Below, piece after piece: positions 43,264 through 51,742 of a DNA stretch of 51,779 nucleotides (position 1 is the first letter of the stretch; each line of letters begins with the position of its first letter). The notes below the pieces were generated by a model. It saw only the letters and a list, made by a program, of their open reading frames with translations, was not told where the DNA came from and ran no database searches. Where the stretch lies: contig NZ_JAMXBF010000019.1 of NCBI RefSeq assembly GCF_023823685.1, forward strand, positions 1 through 51,779, in the 5' to 3' direction. Both the position numbers and the translations under genes were made by a program. The DNA comes from Pseudomonas subflava. GTDB taxonomy: Bacteria; Pseudomonadota; Gammaproteobacteria; Pseudomonadales; Pseudomonadaceae.

Positions 43264-44556
43264 ATGCGCAGACGACTGGCGCGGGCGATCAATGCCGAGG
43301 CCGGCGAACTGAATGCCGCGCTGGCCGGCTTCGCCCTGTTCTTCTGCCTGTTCTGCGGCTACTTCATGCTGCGGCCGATCCGCGAGTCGATGGGCATACA
43401 GGCCGGCGTCGAGCACCTGCAATGGCTGTTCACCGCCACCTTCGTCGCCATGCTGCTGGCGGTGCCGCTGTTCGCCTGGCTCAACTCGCAGGTGCCGCGC
43501 CGCCGGTTCGTCGACTGGGTGTTCGGCGTCTTCGCCCTCCAGCTGCTGCTGTTCGCCGGCCTGTTCGCCGGCCTCGGCGACAGCGTCTGGCTGGCGCGCG
43601 CCTTCTACGTGTGGATCTCGGTCTACAACCTGTTCGTCGTCTCGGTGGCCTGGAGCCTGATGGCCGACGTGTTCGACGCCGTCCAGGCCAGGCGGCTGTT
43701 CGCCTTCATCGCCGCCGGCGCCAGCGTCGGCGGTCTGTGTGGCCCGTTACTCAGCGCACTGCTGATCGAGGCGCTGGATGCCGCGGGGCTGACCCTGCTG
43801 GCCGCCCTGCTGCTGCTCGGCGGCCTGGCGCTCAAGCACTTCCTGATGGACTGGCGCGAAGCGGGCGGCGCCGGCCGCCCGGGCGCCGCACCCAGCGAGA
43901 ACCCGCACCGCCCGGTGCCGGGCAATCCCTTCAGCGGCTTCACGCGGGTGCTCGGCTCGCCCTACCTGCTGGGCATCTCGGCGTTCGTGGTGCTGCTGGC
44001 CACGGTCAGCACCTTTCTCTATTTCGAGCAGGCGCGGCTGGTGGAGGCGCTGTTTCCCGAGCGCGACGAGCAGGTACGGGTCTTCGGCGCCATCGACTTC
44101 GTGGTGCAGGCCGGCGCGCTCGCCGCCCAGCTGTTCATCACCGGGCGGGTAGCCCAGCGCCTCGGCGTACGCGTGCTGCTCGCGGGCGTGCCGGCGCTGA
44201 TGTGCGTGGGTTTTCTCGGTCTGGCGCTGGCGCCGGTGTTCGCCACGCTGGCGGCGCTGATGATCGTGCGGCGCATCGGCGAATACGCCTTCGTTCGTCC
44301 GGGGCGAGAGATGCTATTCGCGCCACTGGACGCGCAGACCAAATACAAGGCCAAGAACTTCATCGACACCGTGGTCTACCGCGGCGGCGATGCGGTCAGC
44401 GGCTGGGCCAAGAGCCTGCTCGACGCCCTGGGCCAGGGCGCCGTGCTGGTGGCGCTGGTCGGCGCCGGCTGCGCGGCGCTGTGGGCCGCGCTCGGCTGGT
44501 ACCTCGGCCGGCGCGCCGACCGGGCGGAGCGCTACCCGGTCAGCACCGGGGATTAG
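43264..44556 (+). CDS. NTP/NDP exchange (NTT)- or MFS-like transporter
   Basis: The 430-residue protein has about 11-12 membrane helices. The N-terminal FFCLFCGYFMLRPIRESMGI and the C-terminal YKAKNFIDTVVYRGGDAVSG match the Npt1/Npt2 ATP:ADP-antiporter-like family rather than typical MFS drug pumps. Free-living bacteria hold such homologues without a known substrate. It begins two bases after the reductase gene and its stop overlaps the convergent coiled-coil gene. Confidence 0.82.
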   Translation: MRRRLARAINAEAGELNAALAGFALFFCLFCGYFMLRPIRESMGIQAGVEHLQWLFTATFVAMLLAVPLFAWLNSQVPRRRFVDWVFGVFALQLLLFAGLFAGLGDSVWLARAFYVWISVYNLFVVSVAWSLMADVFDAVQARRLFAFIAAGASVGGLCGPLLSALLIEALDAAGLTLLAALLLLGGLALKHFLMDWREAGGAGRPGAAPSENPHRPVPGNPFSGFTRVLGSPYLLGISAFVVLLATVSTFLYFEQARLVEALFPERDEQVRVFGAIDFVVQAGALAAQLFITGRVAQRLGVRVLLAGVPALMCVGFLGLALAPVFATLAALMIVRRIGEYAFVRPGREMLFAPLDAQTKYKAKNFIDTVVYRGGDAVSGWAKSLLDALGQGAVLVALVGAGCAALWAALGWYLGRRADRAERYPVSTGD

Positions 44557-45056
44557 GCGAGCAGGTTGCGGGTTTCTTCATAGGTGGCGATGGCTTCGAT
44601 GGCCACCCGCGTGGTCACCTGCTGCTGCGGTCCGAAGGTGAGCTGGTTGGCCTCGAGCTGCGCCGGGGCGAGGTTCTGCGGCGCCAGCGGATCATTCAGC
44701 TCGGCCTGCTCGGCGGCCAGGGCCTGGTCATTGCGCTGGGCCTCGAGGAATCGTTCCACCTGCTGCTGACGCAGCCGATCCTCCAGCGCCTGGGTGGCTT
44801 CTTCCGCCGCCTGCTGCGCCTGTTCGGCCTGCAGTTCGCGCAACTCTTCGCGGCGCGCCTCGATCAGCGCCTGGCGCTCCTCGGCACGCTCGGCGGCCCG
44901 TTCACGAGCCAGCTCCAAGCGGTCGGTGATGCTCTGCTGCGCATCGATGCCGAGGCGGTTCTGGCTGCCCAGCGGGCCGGCAGTGGTGTCGTCGGTCTGC
45001 CGCAGCGGGCGCGTATCGTAGAGGCTGGTGCCGGTGGGGCTGATGGCGATGGGCAT
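44553..45056 (-). CDS. coiled-coil hypothetical protein
   Basis: The 167 residues are dominated by a long Glu/Arg/Gln/Ala helix (about 47-115), almost certainly coiled coil, between a Ser/Thr-rich N-terminus (PIAISPTGTSLYDTRPLRQT) and a C-terminal TRVAIEAIATYEETRNL. There is no signal peptide. The N-terminus and C-terminal helix recall small flagellar or secretion-associated proteins, but I cannot assign a family. Confidence 0.7.
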   Translation of the reverse strand: MPIAISPTGTSLYDTRPLRQTDDTTAGPLGSQNRLGIDAQQSITDRLELARERAAERAEERQALIEARREELRELQAEQAQQAAEEATQALEDRLRQQQVERFLEAQRNDQALAAEQAELNDPLAPQNLAPAQLEANQLTFGPQQQVTTRVAIEAIATYEETRNLLA

Positions 45057-45335
45057 GGGGTTCTCCCTGGGTTTCGGCCTGGGAGTTCCAGTCTACGGCC
45101 GCATGGGCGGGCCTTTTAGGCGGATGAGGCATAAGCGCCGGGAGCAGATGATCTAGCACTTTTCCGCGGCAGAAAGGTCGCCCGCGCAGCGTCGCCGACG
45201 CTCTTCCCGCGCAATCGCCCATGGCAGAGGCACTGCAGGAAAATCCGCCGCTGCGTCTGGAAAATCCCGTCGCAGAGCCGTCGAAGCGTGACCAGCGAGA
45301 CCGCAGTCGCGGTAGAACGCGACGAACGGTCGTGA

Positions 45336-46235
45336 TCAGCCCTCGCCCAGCAGGCCGATCTGCTCGATCAGCCACTGCAACGGCATGTCGCGGCGGCGCA
45401 GATCCAGGCTGACGATCTCCAAGTGGAAGGGCCCCAGCTCGAACGGCAGCTCGAACAGCTGCAGCGGCAGCAGGTTGGCGAAGTAGCGGGCCAGGCGGGC
45501 CGGCAGCACCGCCACCAGATCACCACCGGCGGCGATGTGTGCGGCCTGCAGGTAGTTCGGCGTGGTGTAGACGATCTCGCGGCTCAGGCCGTGCTCGCCC
45601 AGCCACTGCTCGACCATGCCGCGGGTCTGGCCGCCATGCACCCAGAGGTGGCGCAGGCGCAGAAAGCCGTCCAGGGCCAGACCATCGCGCAACTGCGGAT
45701 GGTCGCGGCGCGCCACCAGTTGCAGGGTCTCGCTCATCCAGCGCACGCCGGTAAAACGTGGCGGCAGCGCCTCGAAGCGGCCCAGCGCGATGTCGATCTC
45801 GCCCTTCTCCAGGGCCTCGGCGGGCAGGCGCGGCGACAGGTGACGCACGTCGATGCGGATGCCCGGCGCCTGCTCGGCCAGGCGCTCCAGCAGGCGCGGC
45901 ATCAGCAGCATCTCGGCGTAGTCGGTCAGCGCGATGGTGAAGCGCTGGCGGCTGCGCGTCGGCTCGAAACGGCTGCCCTCGCCCAGGCTCTCCTCGATCT
46001 GCCGCAGCGCCGCGCGAATCGGTGCCTCCAGCTCCAGTGCCCGCGGCGTCGGCTGCATGGCGCGGCCGACGCGCACCAGCAGCGGGTCGTCGAGCAGGTC
46101 GCGCAGGCGGTTCAGCGCGTTGCTCACCGCCGGCTGACTCAGCGCCAGCCGCTCGGCGGCGCGCGAGACGTTGCGCTCTCGCAACAGGGCGTCCAGCACG
46201 CGCAGCAGGTTGAGGTCGAAGGTCAATATATTCAC
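45336..46235 (-). CDS. LysR-family transcriptional regulator
   Basis: The 299 residues start with a canonical FDLNLLRVLDALLRERNVS, a winged helix-turn-helix (AAERLALSQPAVSNALNRLR) and an effector domain. A GTG at 46235 (VNILTFDLN) is chosen to match the family; a GTG at 46256 is possible. It is divergent from the beta-oxidation genes at 46331 and is their likely regulator, with an unknown acyl-CoA or acid ligand. Confidence 0.88.
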   Translation of the reverse strand: MNILTFDLNLLRVLDALLRERNVSRAAERLALSQPAVSNALNRLRDLLDDPLLVRVGRAMQPTPRALELEAPIRAALRQIEESLGEGSRFEPTRSRQRFTIALTDYAEMLLMPRLLERLAEQAPGIRIDVRHLSPRLPAEALEKGEIDIALGRFEALPPRFTGVRWMSETLQLVARRDHPQLRDGLALDGFLRLRHLWVHGGQTRGMVEQWLGEHGLSREIVYTTPNYLQAAHIAAGGDLVAVLPARLARYFANLLPLQLFELPFELGPFHLEIVSLDLRRRDMPLQWLIEQIGLLGEG

Positions 46236-46330
46236 GAGGGGAATTCTGCTTATCACAAGTCAAAATTTCCCAAATAGTACAGCCCTCCTTAAGGTGCGTC
46301 AGTTGTGTTTTTTGTGATCGAGGGAAGGCT
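46236..46330. promoter_or_regulatory. divergent regulatory gap between LysR gene and 3-hydroxyacyl-CoA dehydrogenase gene
   Basis: The 95 bp gap is AT-richer than its surroundings. ATCACAA at 46252-46258 and TTGTGAT at 46312-46318 are inverted copies, and CCTTAAGG at 46287-46294 is a palindrome. These are candidate LysR contacts; no binding site consensus is known. Confidence 0.45.
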
Positions 46331-47569
46331 ATGAGCAACAACTACAAGATCGAACAGGCCGCCGTGATCGGTGCCGGCACCATGGGCCGCGGCATCGTCA
46401 TCAGCCTGGCCAACGCCGGCATCCCCGTGCTGTGGCTGGACAACAACCCGCAGATGGTCGAGGCCGGCCTGAAGATGGCCGAAGACACCTGGGCGCAGAA
46501 CGTCGCCAAGGGTCGTATCAGCACCGGCGAGGCCAGCCTGCGCCTGGCGCGCATCCAGGCGGTGAACGACTACGCCGACCTGGCCGAGGTCGACCTGGTG
46601 ATCGAGGCCGTCTACGAGAACCTCGAACTCAAGCAGGAAATCTTCCGCACCCTCGACCGCACCGTAAAGCCCGGCGCGATCCTCGCCAGCAACACCTCGG
46701 CGCTGGACATCGACGCCATCGCCGCCGTCACCGCCCGCCCGCAGGATGTGCTCGGCCTGCACTTCTTCAGCCCGGCGCACATCATGAAGCTGCTGGAGAT
46801 CGTCCGCGGCGCGCACACCGCCCCGGCCGTGCTCGACGCCGCCCTGGCCCTGGGCCAGCGCATCGGCAAGGTCAGTGTGGTGGCCGGCAACTGCGACGGC
46901 TTCATCGGCAACCGCATGCTGCACACCTACGTGTTCGAGGCGCGCAGCATGCTCCTCGAGGGCGCCTATCCCTACCAGGTGGACGCGGCCCTGCAGGGCT
47001 TCGGCTTCGCCATGGGCCCGTTCCGCATGTACGACGTGGTCGGCATCGACCTGGAATGGCGCGCCCGCGAGCTGGCCGGCGAAGGCCAGGACGCGCCCCA
47101 GGTCCAGGTGGACAACCGCCTGTGCGAACTCGGCCGCTTCGGCCAGAAGTCCGGCAAAGGCTACTACACCTACGCGCCGGGCAGCCGCCAGGCCGAACAC
47201 GACCCGGTGGTGGACGCGCTGGTGCAGCGCGAGGGCGAGCGCCTCGGCTATGCGCGCCGCACCGTCGGCCCCGAGGAAATCCTCGAGCGCTGCCTGCTGG
47301 CACTGGTCAACGAGGGCGCCAAGATCCTCGAAGAGAACATCGCCGCCAACGCCCATGACGTCGACCTGGTGTATCTGAACGGCTACGGCTTCCCCGCCGA
47401 CAAGGGCGGGCCGATGGCCTGGGCCGATGCCCAGGGCGTGGCCTTCATCCGCGAGCGCCTGCTGCAGCTGGCCGAACGCCACGGCGCGCACTGGCGGCCG
47501 GCCGGGCTGATCGACCGCCTGGTGGCAGACGGCAAGAAATTCAGCGACGTACAGGAGGGCCGCGTATGA
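46331..47569 (+). CDS. 3-hydroxyacyl-CoA dehydrogenase
   Basis: The 412-residue enzyme oxidises 3-hydroxyacyl-CoA with NAD. The Rossmann motif VIGAGTMGRGI (about 12-22), the conserved SNTSALDI and the catalytic-His motif LHFFSPAHIMKLLEIV (about 143) are present, with two C-terminal 3HCDH helical domains. It equals the C-terminal half of FadB without the hydratase domain. GGGAAGG precedes the ATG. It overlaps the acyl-CoA dehydrogenase by four bases. Confidence 0.94.
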   Translation: MSNNYKIEQAAVIGAGTMGRGIVISLANAGIPVLWLDNNPQMVEAGLKMAEDTWAQNVAKGRISTGEASLRLARIQAVNDYADLAEVDLVIEAVYENLELKQEIFRTLDRTVKPGAILASNTSALDIDAIAAVTARPQDVLGLHFFSPAHIMKLLEIVRGAHTAPAVLDAALALGQRIGKVSVVAGNCDGFIGNRMLHTYVFEARSMLLEGAYPYQVDAALQGFGFAMGPFRMYDVVGIDLEWRARELAGEGQDAPQVQVDNRLCELGRFGQKSGKGYYTYAPGSRQAEHDPVVDALVQREGERLGYARRTVGPEEILERCLLALVNEGAKILEENIAANAHDVDLVYLNGYGFPADKGGPMAWADAQGVAFIRERLLQLAERHGAHWRPAGLIDRLVADGKKFSDVQEGRV

Positions 47570-49356
47570 GCTACCAGGCCCCCCTGCGCGACATGCGCTT
47601 CGTGCTGCACGAACTGTTCGACGTCGCCGGCCACTGCGAGCGCCTGGGCAACGGCCTGGACCGCGAGCTGATCGACGGCGTGCTGGAAGAGGCCGCGGCC
47701 TTCACCGGCAACGAGATCGCCCCGCTCAACCGCAACAGCGACGAAGAAGGTTGCCGACTGGAGAACGGCCAGGTCAGCACGCCGAAAGGTTTCCGTGCCG
47801 CCTACAAGCAGTACGTCGAGAACGGCTGGGCGAGCATGACCGGCCCGGTGGACTTCGGCGGCCAGGGCTTCCCGCAGCTGGTGTCCTTCGCCTTCCACGA
47901 GATGCTGATGGGCGCCTCGCTGTCCTTCCGCGTCTACTCCGGCCTCACCGAAGGCGCCGTGTTGGCGCTGGACAAGCACGGCAGCGACGAGCTCAAGCGC
48001 GACTACCTGGGCAAGATGGTCAGCGGCGAGTGGACCGGCACCATGTGCCTGACCGAGCCCCAGGCCGGCACCGACCTGGCGCTGCTGCGCACCAAGGCCG
48101 AGCCGCAGGCCGACGGCAGCTACAAGGTCACCGGCAACAAGATCTTCATCAGCGGCGGCGAACAGGACATGTCCGAGAACATCGTCCACCTGGTGCTGGC
48201 GCGCCTGCCGGACGCCCCGGCCGGGGTCAAGGGCATCAGCCTGCTGCTGGTGCCGAAGTTCGTCGCCAATGCCGACGGCACGCCGGGCGCGGTCAACGCC
48301 CTGTCCTGCGGCGCCATCGAGCACAAGATGGGCATCAAGGGTGCCTCCACCTGCGTGATGAACTTCGACGGCGCCACCGGCTGGCTGGTCGGCGAGGCCA
48401 ACCAGGGCCTGGCCTGCATGTTCACCATGATGAACGACGCGCGCTTCCAGGTCGGCCTGCAGGGCCTGGGCCTGGGCGAGGCGGCCTTCCAGGGCGCCCT
48501 GCGCTATGCCCGCGAGCGCCTGCAGTCGCGCGGTCTGACCGGCGCCGCGGCGCCGGAGAAGGCGGCCGACCCGATCATCGTGCACCCGGACGTGCGGCGC
48601 ATGCTGCTGACCCAGAAGACCCTGGTCGAAGGTTGCCGCATGCTCGCCGCCTACACCGCGCGCCAGCTCGACCTGGAGCACGGGGCGGACGATGCCGCGG
48701 CCCGCAAGGCGGCGGCCAAGCGCGCCGCGCTGCTGATCCCGATCGTCAAGGCGTTCTTCACCGACATGGGCCAGGAGTCCGCCAGCCACGCCGTGCAGGT
48801 GTATGGCGGCCACGGCTTCATCCGCGAGTGGGGCATGGAGCAGCTGATGCGCGACAGCCGCATCACCCAGCTCTATGAAGGCACCAACGGCATCCAGGCG
48901 CTGGACCTGATCCGCCGCAAGCTGCTGGGCGACGGCGGAGCCGAACTCAACGCGCTGATCGACGAGTTCGCCGCCATGACCCGCGACGCCGCCGGGCAGC
49001 CGGCGCTGGCCGAGATGGCCAGCGTGGTCGAGGCGCGCCTGCAACAGTGGCGCGAGCTGGCGGCCCAGGTGATCGCCAGCAGCCAGCAGGACGCCCAGGA
49101 AATCGGCGCCACCTCGGTGGACTTCCTGCAGTACTCGGCCTATGTGTTGCTGGCCGGCTTCTGGCTGCAGGCCGCCGCTACCGCCCAGCGCGCGCTGGAC
49201 GCGGGCACGGGCGAGGCGGCCTTCTACCAGGCCAAGCTGCAGAGCGCGGCGTTCTACCTGCGCCGTGTGCTGCCGCGCGCCAGCAGCCACCGCGAGGCCC
49301 TGCTGGGCGGCGCGGCGTGCCTGATGGCCATGCCGGAGGAGAGCTTCGCGTTCTGA
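47566..49356 (+). CDS. acyl-CoA dehydrogenase with C-terminal extension
   Basis: The 596 residues resemble the larger acyl-CoA dehydrogenase subfamily. MCLTEPQAGTDLALLRTKAE is the flavin/substrate signature and YEGTNGIQALDLIRRKLLG holds the catalytic Glu (about 438). A further 140-residue C-terminal helical domain is typical of this branch. It forms FADH2-linked enoyl-CoA. It is translationally coupled to the hydroxyacyl-CoA dehydrogenase gene (ATGA), so the pair serves one acyl degradation pathway; chain length is unknown. Confidence 0.94.
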   Translation: MSYQAPLRDMRFVLHELFDVAGHCERLGNGLDRELIDGVLEEAAAFTGNEIAPLNRNSDEEGCRLENGQVSTPKGFRAAYKQYVENGWASMTGPVDFGGQGFPQLVSFAFHEMLMGASLSFRVYSGLTEGAVLALDKHGSDELKRDYLGKMVSGEWTGTMCLTEPQAGTDLALLRTKAEPQADGSYKVTGNKIFISGGEQDMSENIVHLVLARLPDAPAGVKGISLLLVPKFVANADGTPGAVNALSCGAIEHKMGIKGASTCVMNFDGATGWLVGEANQGLACMFTMMNDARFQVGLQGLGLGEAAFQGALRYARERLQSRGLTGAAAPEKAADPIIVHPDVRRMLLTQKTLVEGCRMLAAYTARQLDLEHGADDAAARKAAAKRAALLIPIVKAFFTDMGQESASHAVQVYGGHGFIREWGMEQLMRDSRITQLYEGTNGIQALDLIRRKLLGDGGAELNALIDEFAAMTRDAAGQPALAEMASVVEARLQQWRELAAQVIASSQQDAQEIGATSVDFLQYSAYVLLAGFWLQAAATAQRALDAGTGEAAFYQAKLQSAAFYLRRVLPRASSHREALLGGAACLMAMPEESFAF

Positions 49357-49392
49357 AGAAACGGGCGGGGCAACCCCCGCTCTGTCGCATTC

Positions 49393-49460
49393 CGTAGGGT
49401 GCGCCGCGCGCACCACGTCCGAGCACACCCGCCTGAGCGGTACGCACGGCGCACCCTGCC
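49393..49460. repeat. imperfect GTAGGGTGCGC inverted repeat
   Basis: The left arm 49393-49414 differs from the arm at 27371 at two of 22 bases; the right arm 49439-49460 is an imperfect reverse complement. It fills the gap after the acyl-CoA dehydrogenase gene, beginning 37 bp after the stop, and ends 12 bp before the next start. Confidence 0.8.
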
Positions 49461-49472
49461 CGAGAGGCACGC

Positions 49473-50465
49473 ATGACAACGACAAGAAAAGTGCTGATTC
49501 CGTTACTCCTGCTGGTCGCCCTCCTGGCCGGCCTGTACGGCTATTACCTGTACGCACCCAAACCCGAGGTACCCGCGCTGAGCGCGGCCCTGCAGGAGGG
49601 TCGCATCGAAGTCGGCGGCATGCCGCGCGACTACGCCTACTACCTCCCCGCCGGCCTGCCGGCCGGGGCTCCGCTGCTGTTCGTGCTGCACGGCTCGCTG
49701 CAGACGCGCGATGACGCGCGCACCTTCAGCGCCTACGCATTCGAGCGCCTGGCCGACGAACACGGCTTCATCGTCGTCTACCCCCAGGGCTACGAGCGCA
49801 ACTGGAACGACTGCCGCAGCACCGCCGACTACCCGGCGCGCACGCAGAACGTCGACGACGTCGGCCTGATCACCGCGCTGATCCGGCGCTTCGCGGACGA
49901 ACACCGGGCCGACCCGCGCCGCGCCTTCCTCGCCGGCTACTCCAACGGTGGCCACCTGGGCCTGCGCATCGCCCTGGAGCGTCCGCAGCTGCTGGCCGGT
50001 GTCGCCGCCGTGGCGGCCAACCTGCCGACGCCCGACAATCTGGCCTGCACGGCCGTGGCCGGGGCCACGTCGGTGCTCTTCATGAACGGCACCCGCGACC
50101 CGATCAACCCCTTCAACGGCGGCCGCGTCACCCTGTTCGGCTTCGGCGACCGCGGCACCGTGCTTTCGGCCTACGAGTCGGCGCTGTTCTTCGCCGAGCG
50201 CGCCGGCTACAGCGCGGCGGACGTGCGCCGTGAGGAGGCCTGGCGCGATGCCGCCGACCCCGCCCGCCGCGTCGACCTCGACCGCTGGCAGGCCGAGGGC
50301 GGCGCCGAGGTCGCCCTGTACGGGGTGATCGGCGGCGGCCATCTGCTGCCGCAGGCCGGTTTCCGCCCGCCACGCCTGCTCGGTCCGACCCTGTCCGGCT
50401 TCGACGGCCCGCGCGCCATCTGGGACTTCTTCACCCGCCAGCGCCCGATGCCGGCGCAGCCCTGA
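49473..50465 (+). CDS. PHB-depolymerase/feruloyl-esterase-like alpha/beta hydrolase
   Basis: The 330 residues start with a membrane anchor or signal (VLIPLLLLVALLAGLYGYYL) and an LpqC/PHB depolymerase-type hydrolase: oxyanion HG at 73-74, nucleophile Ser157 in AGYSNGGHLG, Asp in NGTRDPINPF and His in GGGHLLP. It is probably periplasmic or secreted. The substrate could be a polyester, feruloyl ester or another ester. Start spacing sits just beyond the palindromic repeat. Confidence 0.87.
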   Translation: MTTTRKVLIPLLLLVALLAGLYGYYLYAPKPEVPALSAALQEGRIEVGGMPRDYAYYLPAGLPAGAPLLFVLHGSLQTRDDARTFSAYAFERLADEHGFIVVYPQGYERNWNDCRSTADYPARTQNVDDVGLITALIRRFADEHRADPRRAFLAGYSNGGHLGLRIALERPQLLAGVAAVAANLPTPDNLACTAVAGATSVLFMNGTRDPINPFNGGRVTLFGFGDRGTVLSAYESALFFAERAGYSAADVRREEAWRDAADPARRVDLDRWQAEGGAEVALYGVIGGGHLLPQAGFRPPRLLGPTLSGFDGPRAIWDFFTRQRPMPAQP

Positions 50466-50483
50466 TCCTTAGGAGGCATTGCC

Positions 50484-51647
50484 ATGCAACCCTTCAGCTT
50501 CGCCACCACCGCGCAGATCCTCTGCGAATCCGGCTCCAGCACCCGCCTCGCCGGCCTGTGCCAGGAACGCGGCGCCCAGCGCGTGATGCTGGTCACCGAC
50601 CCCGGCATCACCCGCTTCGGCCTGCTCGACGGCGTGCTGCCGGGCTTCGCCGCCGCCGGCCTGGCCGTGGAAGTGTTCGACCAGGTGATCGCCGATCCAC
50701 CCGAGGCCATCGTGCTCAACGCCGTGGAACGCGCCCGCACGCTGGGCGCCGACCTGGTGGTCGGTTTCGGTGGCGGCAGCTCGATGGACGTGGCCAAGCT
50801 GGTCGCCCTGCTCGCCCACCCCAACTGCCAGCAGGCGCTGAAGGACGTCTATGGCGTGGGCAACGCCCGCGGCCAGCGTCTGCCGCTGATCCAGGTGCCG
50901 ACCACCGCCGGCACCGGCTCGGAGGTGACGCCAATCTCCATCGTCACCACCGGCGAAACCACCAAGATGGGTGTGGTCTCGCCGCTGCTGCTGCCAGACC
51001 TGGCGCTGCTCGATGCCGAACTGACCCTCGGCCTGCCTCCGGCGGTGACCGCCGCCACTGGCATCGACGCCATGGTCCACGCCATCGAGGCGTATACCAC
51101 CAAGCTGAAGAAGAACCCGCTGTCCGACCTGCTGGCCCGCGAGGCGCTGCGCCTGCTGGCCGCCAACCTGAACGAGGCGGTGCACAACGGGCAGAACCGC
51201 GAGGCGCGCCAGGCCATGCTGCTGGGCGCCTGCCTGGCCGGCCAGGCCTTCGCCAACGCTCCGGTGGCGGCGGTGCATGCCCTGGCCTATCCGCTCGGCG
51301 GGCACTTCCACATCCCCCATGGCCTGAGCAACGCCCTGGTGCTGCCGCACGTGCTGCGCTTCAACGCGCCGGCGGCCACGCCGCTGTACGCGGAGCTGGC
51401 GCCGCTGCTGCTCGGCGAGCGTTTCCAGGGCGGCAGCGAGGAACAGCGCTGCACGGCCTTCATCGACGAACTGGCCGCGCTCAACGAGCGCTGCGGCCTG
51501 CCCAGCCGTCTGCGCGACGCCGGGGTGCCGGAGGCGATGCTGCCGACCCTGGCCAGCGACGCCATGCTCCAGCAGCGCCTGCTGGTGAACAACCCGCGCG
51601 AGGTGAGCGAGGCCGAGGCGCTGGCGATCTACCGGGCGGCGTATTGA
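50484..51647 (+). CDS. iron-containing alcohol dehydrogenase
   Basis: The 387-residue type III alcohol dehydrogenase has the nucleotide motif VVGFGGGSSMDVAKL and metal ligands Asp195, His199 (GIDAMVHAIE), His265 and His279 (FHIPHG). It oxidises an alcohol or 4-hydroxy acid with NAD(P). AGGAGG lies before the ATG. It begins 18 bp after the esterase gene and may oxidise the alcohol released by it; that is inference. Confidence 0.95.
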   Translation: MQPFSFATTAQILCESGSSTRLAGLCQERGAQRVMLVTDPGITRFGLLDGVLPGFAAAGLAVEVFDQVIADPPEAIVLNAVERARTLGADLVVGFGGGSSMDVAKLVALLAHPNCQQALKDVYGVGNARGQRLPLIQVPTTAGTGSEVTPISIVTTGETTKMGVVSPLLLPDLALLDAELTLGLPPAVTAATGIDAMVHAIEAYTTKLKKNPLSDLLAREALRLLAANLNEAVHNGQNREARQAMLLGACLAGQAFANAPVAAVHALAYPLGGHFHIPHGLSNALVLPHVLRFNAPAATPLYAELAPLLLGERFQGGSEEQRCTAFIDELAALNERCGLPSRLRDAGVPEAMLPTLASDAMLQQRLLVNNPREVSEAEALAIYRAAY

Positions 51648-51704
51648 GAGGCGCCCTCTTCCGCCGGGAGCGATGGCAGGACGGCACCACGCCGGTCGCC
51701 ACCA

Positions 51705-51742
51705 CCCTCTCCCCCGGCCCCTCCCCCGTAAACGGGAGAGGG
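51705..51742. repeat. CCCTCTCCC intergenic inverted repeat
   Basis: CCCTCTCCC at 51705-51713 pairs with GGGAGAGGG at 51734-51742. The sequence resembles CCCTCTCCCCCGGCCCCTC elements that recur between Pseudomonas genes. It could end transcription of the alcohol dehydrogenase gene, although no T run follows; no further gene starts within the window. Confidence 0.65.

Noticed and set aside
47383..49557. 724-codon minus-strand open frame over the acyl-CoA dehydrogenase
   Set aside because: It is antisense to a clear enzyme gene, with no recognisable domain or ribosome binding site.
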